A stretch of 64,000 bases of DNA from Coprinus comatus (lineage: Eukaryota; Basidiomycota; Agaricomycetes; Agaricales; Agaricaceae). The DNA lies in the NCBI GenBank assembly GCA_034638255.1, contig JAWPGT010000075.1, positions 47,419-111,418 on the forward strand, given 5' to 3'. The position numbers and the translations under genes are program-made. Shown one piece after another: positions 55,036 through 64,000 of the stretch (positions within the stretch are counted from its first letter, which is position 1; each line of letters starts with the position of its first letter). The notes under the pieces were generated by a model. The model saw only the letters and a list, made by a program, of their open reading frames with translations, made no database searches and was not told the DNA's origin.

Positions 55036-56026
55036 TTACTGAATATTCAAAGAAATATCTCCTATATCACCGACAATACGTAATGCCTTCGTCAATTGCT
55101 CGTCGTCAATTCTTTGTCCGGCTGGTCCAAAGGAAGGCTCTTCACCAGAGGATGCAGCAGCAGCAATTGCTGCTCCAGATCCAACAAGCCCTACACCAGT
55201 AATTATCTCCCCTACTGCAGGGATAACAGCTGTAGCTCCTGCAGACTGTAGGAGCGAGAATAAACCTCCAGTTGCTCCACCCCAAAACGTTGACTGCGCC
55301 CAGGCAGCAATAGATCCTGAAAAACGGATTAGCGTTGAGTAAAAAAAACTAGTAGTACATCAAGCAGTTGAATCACTTACCACCAACTACCCCTGCGGTA
55401 GAGAACCCTAGGGCACCTAAAGCTACAGGAGCGGCCAGTGGAACCAATATAAGCCCTCCTGCTATAGTAGCAACTCGTCCTGCAATCCTCACTATTATAA
55501 GTGTGTTAGATATCACTGTGTCCATTTAATCTGAATCTCATATTTTGCTGCTTACAAATTCTCTTGGCAGCTTCATTTTCTTCACATCGTAATGGACCGA
55601 GAGTTAAGATTTCATTTCAAATTTGAAGCGACGACAAAACGTACCACACATTTCCAAAAACACGGTATGGAAGTCCTCCCACTCCCAAAATCTGCCGTTG
55701 CGTAATTTGCCTTGTTCTCTCTTTTCCCTGATCTTTTTGGTCACCAGTGCTCGAAACTCTTCCACCTTTTGATTTCTCTGTCCTGTTTGACTCTTTACAG
55801 ATAGCCAAGAGATGGCAGCATTTGCGTGTTGAAGTGGATGTAACTTCCATTCCTCACATTTCCTCCCCACATCCCTCAGCCATTGCCGCAACTTGGTTTC
55901 TGGGGCTAAAGGACCCGGGAAGGAGATAGGTTTTCTCGCCTGATCGACAGTCCTATGCCACTGGGACAATTTTAAGAGCAACTGCCGAGGACTCCTGAGA
56001 GGATGAACACTTTGTGTAATCTCCAT
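55036..56026 (-). CDS. ISG12/IFI6-like protein with N-terminal helical domain, 265 aa
   Basis: Four exons: 56026-55645, 55579-55556 (24 bp), 55491-55381 (111 bp) and 55316-55036, all in phase. N-terminal domain: LRSPRQLLLKLSQWHRTVDQ, FPGPLAPETKLRQWLRDVGR, HANAAISWLSVKS, WEWEDFHTVFLEMC. ISG12 core: ILRIAGRVATIAGG, VALGALGFSTAGVVGGSIAA, QSTFWGGATGGLFSLLQSAG, IPAVGEIITGVGLVGSG. The tail is ALRIVGDIGDISLNIQ. It is the paralogue of 12733-13722 with the same two internal exon lengths. It is likely membrane-embedded through the Gly/Ala-rich core. It lies just downstream of the split F-box gene. Confidence 0.78.
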
Positions 56027-56996
56027 AGTAAAATGTTGAGAGTGTTTGGTGTGGTAGTAAGTCGTAAACAGGTTGTGACTTGAAGACCGAGTTCTCCGCT
56101 TTATATTTATTCCAACACTAGAAACACTCTATAGCCTACGAATTATGAAGAAGTTGATCGGAGGATAGAGAGCGGTCTTTAGCAAGTGCAACGTGTTTGC
56201 TATTTGCGATCGACCTTATGGTAAAGGTTATAGGTAGTACCCCATTGATTGATAGTTTAGACGGTAATTAAAAATGTGAGGTTTCGAAGCTAGCTCATGC
56301 TTTGGGGTCCATTCGTTTTACATAAAGTTTACTCTCAAGTTCCCAGTTGTGGGTAAAATTGGTATGATATGGCACATAGAGATCAATATTTCTGACGATT
56401 CTTCCACCTTCCACCCTACTTATGAATTTTTCCTCTGAAGATAACTAGAGACGTCACTCGACATAAAACGACATAATATTGACATGTTCCAAAAATAACA
56501 CGAGATAATCAATCACCTTGTTTCTCGCAAGAAGTATATTTTTGCTATTGGATGTAGACAGAGTAATTTACTATGTAGTAATAAGGATTTGAGGGTGGAA
56601 GCATATCGGGGAATGCGGGAGATTGCGATTGCGATTGCTTCTGCAGGAATTATCATTATCATTATCTTCATCATGGTCATTACTTCCTATAACCCATTGA
56701 GGTAAGATCAAGTCCTTTCCGACGTCGAGAGCGAGAGTCATGGTTGACATTGAATACAGATACTTCAAGCCTCAGAGTCAGGAAAATTTACACCTGTCAG
56801 AGCTACATCCGAAGTTTGTTCGGGAGAAAAAAAACGCAAGATAGAGTCCATTAATAATACCAACTAGTAACAAGATCCCAAAAAGATAGTTCAAAGATAT
56901 CGGGCGGAAGATACTAACAAAAGAAACGTCCAGTGAATGTTCAATGTTCAACAGAGGTAACTTCAGCTCCAAAGCCTCACTCCCCAAAGCAATGAT
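56027..56996. other. Intergenic, nothing recognised
   Basis: It carries the promoter side of the ISG12-like gene and the 3' side of the glycoprotein gene. A 65-codon Asn/Asp-rich minus frame (56571-56768) is low-complexity and not called. Confidence 0.35.
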
Positions 56997-58902
56997 CTAG
57001 ACAGCTGGTGCAGGGGTTTGATTAGGGAACGAAGGTTGGAATCTTTTCTCCATACCACCATTTGACCTCCGACGGATAGGAGAAGAAGTAATGGTAGGTA
57101 AAGATTGACATTGAGAAGAAGAGGGGGCTGGATGAGGACCAGGAGTAGGAGAAGTGCCTTGATGCCAGGTACTAGTACCATATTCACCCATAGGAATGCT
57201 AAAAAAAAAAAGAATTACACCATTGGAAGTTATGTACATTTGAAAATTCTTCGAATGATGAACCACTTACGCGTTATCACCCTTACAGTTTTCGAATGTA
57301 CCTTCGTTGTAGTTGGCAGGCATGTTCTATCATAAATATCCAATCAGTTCTACAATGACTGACAAAAAACCGAAGAAAAGTTTTACATACCCAATAACAG
57401 CCCATAACATCATAAATATGGTTGCAAAGCCTAGTGGCATTAGGACCTCTGCAAGCTCTGAAGCAGAACTCAGTGGAAGACATGAAGTTAGTCCATTCGT
57501 GGTATTGGAATCCCGGTGCGAAAGTATTACCGAATACCAGTCCACCAACTACAAAAGATTTGAAGCATTTAAAAACGTGTAAAACAGAAACAAAGATATA
57601 CGCACTAGGGTTGCCACGACCGTCAGAACCACGGTTATCAAGTTCACCACCATCATCACCAGCAAGGATGTTGATCTTGGTAAAGTCGCCTACACCGGTG
57701 ATTTGGACGTAATCAGGAGTTTCAACGAAGTGGACCCCTTTGAGTGTACCATTTGGAATGACACGAGTACCACGGCCGGATTTAGTGCACCATGCTACTT
57801 CTTCACGTTCTGTATCACCGATAGTTCCAGGAGAAGCTATGAGAAAGATAGGACCTATGAGTACATTCACATCTAAGTCATCGATTTACTTACGAGGAGC
57901 CCAGACACAGAAATCTTCTGCGGAACTGAAAAGCACAGCATGTCAGCCTAGATTTATTCCCCAAGAGTGGAATCAAAAAACGTACTTGATCCAAGCAGTC
58001 TGACAATTAGAACTTTGACTTGATGTAGTCCCACAATTGTTAGTACCAAATTGTTCATTTTGACTTGTTTGAGGAAGTGCATTAGCCATATACCCTGCGT
58101 TCCATCTTTGATTCGCATTATTACCACTGCATGACCAGATTTGTACCTAATTTTCCATCCAGTTTCAGTTCATCGTTTGTGTGATAATAGGGGTAATTGA
58201 GGAAAGAATCAAATTGACGTTTACCTGAGTACCATCACTGGTTTTCCCATCAGTAACATCTATGCATTTCCCACGATTTGTCCATGAAATATGGTTATCC
58301 CACTATGAGAACCAAATGGATGATCATCGTCAGCCTCATTCTCAACCACGCACATAAAAACTCAGCAGCCTGAGCTAACGGAGAACTCACAAAGTTGTAA
58401 TACCATTGTTGATTAGAGTTATTGGTGCCACAGGTCCAAATTTGAAGTTTAGTTCCATCAGCATTGATACCGTCTTTGACATCCAAACATTTATTCCCAT
58501 GGACTTTGATAGATCCGTTTTCGAAAACCCAATGTTGAGATGCGGCACCGGTACATCCTTGCATTGTGACTGTTGAACCATCGGTATTGGAAGTAGCTGT
58601 CAAGCATCTTCCTATTGGACCGCACCGTAATTGATTTACAAAGACGAAGGATTAGGATATCCATTGGGGACATTGGTGAGGAAAAACTGGACGCACGGGT
58701 GGTGGCAATCGCTGGTTCGAGAACGAGCTCGCCTTTGAACCTAGATGATTGGTTATTATATAAATACATTACACCACCTGGGAGGAGGGAAGGCCTCCAG
58801 TAGTATAAAAACATACTGAGGAGTTTGAGCGACTACGCCTTCAAAAGACAAAACGCTAACTAATACTGAAAGTGCAAGCTGATTGACGAGAGAGTTCTTC
58901 AT
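56997..58902 (-). CDS. Secreted CBM13 (beta-trefoil) glycoprotein, macrofage-activating-glycoprotein-like
   Basis: Begins MKNSLVNQLALSVLVSVLSF with a cleavable signal peptide (end near GVVAQ). Then a ricin-B/CBM13 type beta-trefoil with QxW repeats: RCLTATSNTDG, ASQHWVFENGSI, KCLDVKDGINADGTKLQIWT, NSNQQWYYN, KCIDVTDGKTSDGTQVQIWS, NNANQRWNAGYM. A Cys-rich domain follows: EDFCVWAPR, EREEVAWCTKSGRGTRVIPN, VHFVETPDYVQITGVGDFTK, YHEWTNFMSSTEFCFRAC, CNHIYDVMGCYWNMPANY, MGEYGTSTWHQG. The C-terminus is Ser/Pro-rich. About seven introns. The domain order is that of fungal cell-surface proteins annotated as macrofage activating glycoprotein. It is a carbohydrate-binding lectin fold without any catalytic toxin chain. 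One frame break at about 58640, just before NQLRCGPIGRC, is unexplained by a normal intron. Confidence 0.75.
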
Positions 58903-59584
58903 TGTTTATGTTTTCAACAAATAAGTAACGAGTGTGGGGTCAAGGAAGAACCTGAGAGAGAGAGAGCGACAAGGAGAGATAGAGGGCGAAAGCAGAGTCC
59001 CCTTTGGAAAAAAGACGGCCCACGAAAGCCGTTTACTTTATATGCTCTTCTTCCATGCTGACAGGTGTTCTGAGTGTTTACCAAAAAGTCGTATGGTACG
59101 AACCCTAAGTTCTATATATAGGTAAATCATGATCTGTTTCAGAACGCTGGAAAATCCCTATAAGAAAGCCTGGGTCCCGGATTTTGAGATTTTGGACATT
59201 CTGTCCGCACAAAAATCCACAAAGCGATAAAATTTTGTGGTGGATCTGGCCTAAAAAAAAGTACAAAATAAATAACTATGCTCAGTATACGAACGTTTTG
59301 GGAATGTTACAGCGGATGTGCAAATAGGGAAAAATCGCGATATGGTAAACTTCGGATTGGAAATTGTAGTAATTACACATCGGCTGTCACACTTTTTTCT
59401 AGAGGCCTCCGTCCCTGAAATGATGGAATGACTGCGCAATGTGTAGGGTTGAAGCTGGAGTGATTCACGAATGGAGAAGAGTATAGGCCCCTCCCAACTT
59501 TTTTATATCTGTATCTTGAAAGAAATGAGTTGGTCTTGTGGGACTAAACTCACAACTCTGTTTTGAGTACTAGTGACTGTATAG
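58903..59584. other. Intergenic, glycoprotein promoter region
   Basis: It should carry the promoter of the minus-strand glycoprotein gene. No repeat or gene was recognised. Confidence 0.35.
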
Positions 59585-59705
59585 ACAGAGAATTAATTAG
59601 GAGGTTGATGATGGGGAAGGATTGAAAGAATTGGCGGAAGCCTTGTGGACTCAAGCTTGAGATTGTCGAAATGGGAAAGAGGTCAATTGGCTTTTCTTTT
59701 CTGGT
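59585..59705 (+). pseudogene. F-box gene C-terminal relic
   Basis: The nucleotide sequence (GGATTGAAAGAATTGGCGG..., GGGAAAGAGGTCAATTGGC) matches by eye the last codons of the F-box gene at 54690-54760 (KELVAGGLRLEVLEDGKKVDWL region). The frame is broken. It marks another former F-box copy upstream of the second DHA1 transporter. Confidence 0.55.
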
Positions 59706-60000
59706 TGATTTCTGTAACTGTTAACTTCCATCAGTCTACTCTATGATGTTTGTGTATATATTAAGTCAATAAGAAGCTTTATATACTCAAGAACAATCAG
59801 TATTGCAACCTAACCAATATAATACTGCCAACGTAATCTACCATCCACTATGTGATGCCAATAGTTTTCCAGAAAGCAAAGTAGGTATCTAGAAGTACCT
59901 GTATCTCTGGTGTTGGCCTTATTCGGCCCAAACGGTCTTAACAAACATTACCAAGGTTCTTTCCACAGAACGAAACACTGGAATATGCATAATAACTTGT
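59706..60000. other. Intergenic, nothing recognised
   Basis: A short AT-rich spacer before the 3' end of the DHA1-type transporter copy 2. Confidence 0.35.
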
Positions 60001-62082
60001 CTAGTTATTATTAGCTGTTGAGAAATCAAAATCAGCCCATGCTCTCATAGCGTCTCCATATATAATCGTCAGATATAATAGCCTATCGTCAATTGTTTAG
60101 ACATAGAAATAAATTTAAGCGCAATAAAACGTACCCAAATCCGAAGAAGGTGACAATCGTAATTAGGGTGTTTGTAAAGAGATGTCCGTATGTTTTAATC
60201 ATTGGCAACAATGCAGCAGATCCACCTGCAAGTAAAAAGGAACGTAGAGCACTGGTGTGTTTTTTTTTGGTTAGTTCAATAGTCAGATGTCAGTAGGAGT
60301 AAAGAGTATAGACATACTTCGAAGCTGCTGTTACTTCCGCACTGTTTTCATGTAGAACATCTACCACATATGTCCCGCAAGGTGTTAAGACAATATCAAC
60401 CTGAAAGAAGTCAGTTTCAGCTGATATCCAATTGAACAGTACTAGCTAATTACCCCTATTCCATTGAGAAATAGACAAAGAAGGTTCAAATATAACCCAA
60501 ATCTCGATGGGATGTAGGTAGTAATAAGACCCGAACAAAGGACAGTAAGGGGGAGGAATACACCATACAATGACGCTCGGAGACGATCCTCTGGGTACCA
60601 TTTGCCACGTTTTTTCTTCCATGAAATGACAATTCGATCTGATAACCAACCTGAGATTGGTGCGCTGACTATACTTCGATAAACGCGATGCTGTATACAG
60701 TATGATCGGACACCTACCAGCGTTTCCAAGCCCTACAGGGAGAAGGCAAGCTCCAATTAATGCTTCATTTTCAATCCCATAGCGCTTTCCCTATAACAAA
60801 ATGTTAACAATTGACTAGGTAGGATAGTTTAATTTACCCACAATAGTGTATGCAAGTGGCATCATCAATGCTTTGAAGGAAGTCATTGGATTTTGTTATG
60901 CTGAAGGAGTGACATAGGTTTACTCACATAGATCAGTAAGAATCGCGAGGAAACCCAATATCGTCTTCACAAATGTTGGGTTACTAGCATTGATGAAACG
61001 AATGAAAAGCAACTTACAACAATCAAGATGTTCGGACTCTTCAAGACCCGCAGTTGTTCAAGTGGATTTAGAATGACTGGTCTCCATTGGGGTAATTTCC
61101 TTCCTTCCCGTTTGTACGAATCTATTCCCATGGTGTTCGGGTGATTTGTTTCGGGTAAGTATGTTAAGATGCAAAAGAAAGCACCCAAGGCGAAAGCGGA
61201 AAGCATCAAGTGTATTGCACGCCATGACCAGTAGTGCGCAGTGAATCCTATTTTAAGTTCATGTTCATTTAATTTCGACAACAGAGAAAGGTATAAAGTA
61301 GAAGAACTGACCACCAATTACAGGAGCTACAGCGAGGCCAAGTAAACCAGCCTGGAATCATGGCATCCTGTTGAGACAAATTTGAAAGAGTAATGGAACG
61401 CCTCACTCACGCCATAATAGATTCCGAGTGCTTTTCCTCTTTCTTCGAGCTTGTATATATCTCCAATCACCCCCGCACCAACTGATAAGCTGGGAGCTGC
61501 ACCCATAGCTTGAACAAAGCGCCATACCAGCAATTGAGCTACTGTATGCGAGTATGCGACACCAAAAGAGCCAATGAGCATAAGTGGGAGAAACCACAAG
61601 TAAACTGGTCGACGACCATCTAGTAAAGATTATTGTAATTTGTGAGAATGTCCAGAGGGATAAGGAGGTTCAACTCCAAGGATTACTCACAGAATTTTGA
61701 GTATTTCGAACCAATCAGTCCACCAACACAACCTGCCAAAATACTTATGCTAACTGCATAGCTGCGATGAATAACTTTGAGCATGAAATACCTGCATTCC
61801 AAGCAATAAGTATTACCCTATAATCTCCCCTGTAGATTGGAGATCACGGGCAACCTGTGGTATCGAGGGTATAAACGTTCCAGATGTGAAAACTGCAGTT
61901 GAATTAATCATTCATTTGACAATTTTTCTAGTAGGATAATCATAGATGCAATACGTACACGAGACTAAACCGCCCCAAGAAACAATAGCGACCAAGACCT
62001 TTTTCTTTCCTGTGGGAAATCGCTTGTAGACAAGGTCGTGTGTCGTCTCCCTAGTCAATAGTGGTGTCTCCTCGCTAGACAT
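60001..62082 (-). CDS. MFS transporter, DHA1-like, copy 2
   Basis: ATG at 62082 (MSSEETPLLTRETTHDLVYK) and TAG at 60001 after ADFDFSTANNN. The segments parallel copy 1 (6373-8463): KKVLVAIVSWGGLVSC, GTFIPSIPQVARDLQSTG, WFLPLMLIGSFGVAYSH, LLVWRFVQAMGAAPSLSVG, GAGVIGDIYKLEERGKALGI, HYWSWRAIHLMLSAFALGAF, YLPETNHPNTMGIDSYKREG, WYPEDRLRASLYGVFLPLTV. Length, exon layout and ends agree with copy 1, so they are a duplicate pair. A proton-antiport efflux role is inferred from the family; the substrate is unknown. Not every intron was resolved. Confidence 0.75.
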
Positions 62083-62689
62083 TTGCCTGGGAAGGAAACT
62101 GCCAAAGCTACCTTGCATAAACAAACCACTACCACCTTTATAGATCTGAATTTGTTAGGAATTCAAGCTACAGTAGTGATCCGGGTTGAACGCGCCTTGC
62201 AGCTGCGGATACTCCACATTTGATTGATCCTTCGGCACAATCACTCGAGCTGCGGATGAGCGAGCTTCTTGAGTATGGCAGTGACCACCGAGCGATAAGC
62301 GAGGTTCGTACTGCGAAAAGGATTCATGGCAACACCTTCGTCACATCTATGTCTAGCATCAATGTTGTATCATTTGCAAGTACATAATAACTACTATTGT
62401 TATCATTCAGCGACGTGTTACGCCACACTGGCACACACTCTCTCTCACAGGAATGAAAGAACGAAGAGTTATGAAAACATTGTTACGTAATAGCAACCAG
62501 TTGCGGTAAAGTTCGTTCCCAACAGCGTTGAAAATTTGAAATTTCGGCATTTGCCCAGTCCAACCGATTTCAGCCCATTTCCCACTCAACGTTCGCAGAT
62601 AGACCTCAACCCTTTGAACCAAACTTCGTTCCTACCACGCGCAAATCCGAAAATTTGCCCTCAGAGGTGAAGACGCGAAATATCACAAT
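62083..62689. other. Divergent promoter region, DHA1 copy 2 / F-box gene
   Basis: A 0.6-kb spacer between two divergent starts, mirroring 8464-9016 beside copy 1. No repeat was seen. Confidence 0.4.
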
Positions 62690-64000
62690 ATGTTATCACC
62701 ATCAGAAGGTGGCCTTGCCAAAGCCAGACGACTCCAGGATCTTATCAATGACTTAACGGAGCGACGCGTCGCGTTGTTGCGAAAAGTTAACGCCGAACAA
62801 TCAACCACCAAAAATATACCAAACGAACTCCTCGCCACTATATTTCGCCATGCGTGTCAAGGTTATGACTTTCTTGATGTCGTTAACGCTAAAAAAATAA
62901 ATGGAAGAAGATATGTGCTCTACGACACTTCCGTTTCTCCGCTACTCTTGGGCGCTGTATCATCCCAGTGGAAAAATGTGGTGGAATCGACGCCTCATTT
63001 ATGGACATCCTTGCGTGTTGTAGTCAACAACGGCAATGTGCGCAAGATCGTCTCTCTTCTCCGACGTTACTTGGTCAATTCCAAAATGTTGGGGTGTACG
63101 GTGGATCTCGACATTGAAGAACAAACAAAACATAATAGTCCAATCAGGAACCTGGCGATTGACGATGAAAGTGACGACGGCTATGACAGGACGGAGTCGT
63201 GGTCGAACAATAGAGAGCTACCCTTGGAGCCTGTACGGGAGATCATCTTTAATGAGCTCCCAGAACAAGTCTACGCCCTTCGTCTGGTCAGCCCTCCACC
63301 TGAATGGTTTCCGGATGATCCAGATCGGCCTCTTAGTGAGAGATTCAACAAATTGAAAGCTCTACACATCAGTTGGGAAAATGTTCCGTTTGTAGAAGGG
63401 GGCAGTCCAGTGGGCGTAATGCAGCCGGTGTTTGATATCGATGTCGCAAATGTTCCGGGGCTACAAAGAGTATGGTTACACAACGTGTCAGAACCTAGTT
63501 GGAAGCCATTCGGAAACATTGTCGAGTTCCATCTGTCCCTAATCGACTACAACTCCTGCGTGGCATTACTCATGTCATGTCCTTCCTTACGTTTCTGCTT
63601 TATGACTCGTCCTCGCACCGAATTCGATCAGGGGTTTGACTACTCCCCGCACTATCCATACCTTCCATACAGAGTTTGACCCTCCACAACATCTTCGATA
63701 CCCACTGTATGCCCACTGAAGGACTTGAAGAATTTCTAGACAACATGCCACAATCCTGTCAAATCCTTCACATATCTACCGACGCTCATTTCGATATCGA
63801 AGCATCCCCAATAATGATGGAATGTATTGAACACATCCCATCTACGATTACATATACCTCATTCCGGCCCTATGCGCTGGCTTTACGGATTTTATCTACA
63901 TGGATGATGCTACGCTTCCGTTGATGCTTCAAAAAGACTTCTCCATGTTCTCCATCTCCCCGACTATAATCAAAGTGTCACAATTCAAGACTTGCTGCAA
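62690..64000 (+). CDS. F-box protein gene, incomplete at the window end
   Basis: ATG at 62690 (MLSPSEGGLAKARRLQDLIN). Then DLTERRVALLRKVN, the F-box KNIPNELLATIFRHACQG...LLLGAVSSQWKNVVESTPHLW, VRKIVSLLRRYLVNSK, LPLEPVREIIFNELPEQVYA, LRLVSPPPEWFP, FNKLKALHISWENVPF and IVEFHLSLIDYNSCVALLMS. A TGA at 63677 ends this frame. The next frame continues with family sequence (LTLHNIFDTHCMPTEGLEEF, LDNMPQSCQILHISTDAHF) to the window end. A 1-nt change or an unrecognised intron lies near 63640-63680. It is the best-preserved member of the family here; an SCF receptor role is inferred. Confidence 0.75.

Noticed and set aside
55604..56026. 140-aa single-exon protein at the ISG12-like locus
   Set aside because: It reads through a good GTACGT donor at 55644; splicing gives the 265-aa model that matches the paralogue at 12733-13722.

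Overview
The window is a piece of nuclear genome from a mushroom-type basidiomycete (Agaricomycetes, probably Agaricales). This rests on many short (about 50-60 bp) spliceosomal introns and tiny exons, an expanded F-box gene family, a CBM13 'macrofage-activating glycoprotein'-type secreted protein, interferon-induced ISG12/IFI6-like genes, Ty1/copia and Ty3/gypsy chromovirus retrotransposons, and a KDZ (Kyakuja-Dileera-Zisupton) DNA transposon. No bacterial, organellar or CRISPR features were seen.

The flanks (1-17.8 kb and 54.2-64 kb) hold host genes. Left, in order: an F-box gene leaving the window (-), an unidentified 303-aa protein (-), an intron-rich allantoate-permease-type MFS transporter (+), a DHA1-type MFS transporter (-), two decayed F-box copies (+), two ISG12-like genes (-), an intact nine-exon mismatch-specific thymine/uracil-DNA glycosylase (+) and the 5' half of an F-box gene (+). 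Right: the 3' half of that F-box gene (+), a third ISG12-like gene (-), a secreted CBM13 glycoprotein (-), an F-box C-terminal relic, a second DHA1 transporter (-) and another F-box gene (+). The divergent DHA1/F-box pair and the ISG12 genes recur on both sides, so this was a cluster of local duplicates before it was split.

The split is the main discovery. Bases 17824-54178 are one 36.4-kb KDZ transposon with about 1.09-kb terminal inverted repeats and a perfect 8-bp target duplication (CTATTCGT), inserted in frame into the F-box gene. Its own contents are a KDZ transposase (-), two small genes with an RNase H1 N-terminal (viroplasmin)-like domain (-), and an accessory gene of a type I recall beside KDZ transposases (+). 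Later insertions inflated it from about 14.5 kb: a Ty3/gypsy chromovirus (20297-29237, duplication CACGG); a tiny gag-only LTR element (29801-37745, CAAGC) that itself contains a Ty1/copia element (30764-37426, CCGCT), which contains a solo LTR (32781-33128, GCATC); an older solo LTR (38059-38387, TTAGA); and a young Ty1/copia element with LTRs that I read as identical (44784-49379, GGGAC). Removing each insertion at its 5-bp duplication rejoins the interrupted frames.

Nine in-frame nonsense codons in the KDZ genes and two of the LTR elements are all TGA, in places where CGA (Arg) would restore the frame. This is a strong hint of CpG deamination acting on repeats. The gypsy element is instead broken by small indels although its LTRs are nearly identical.
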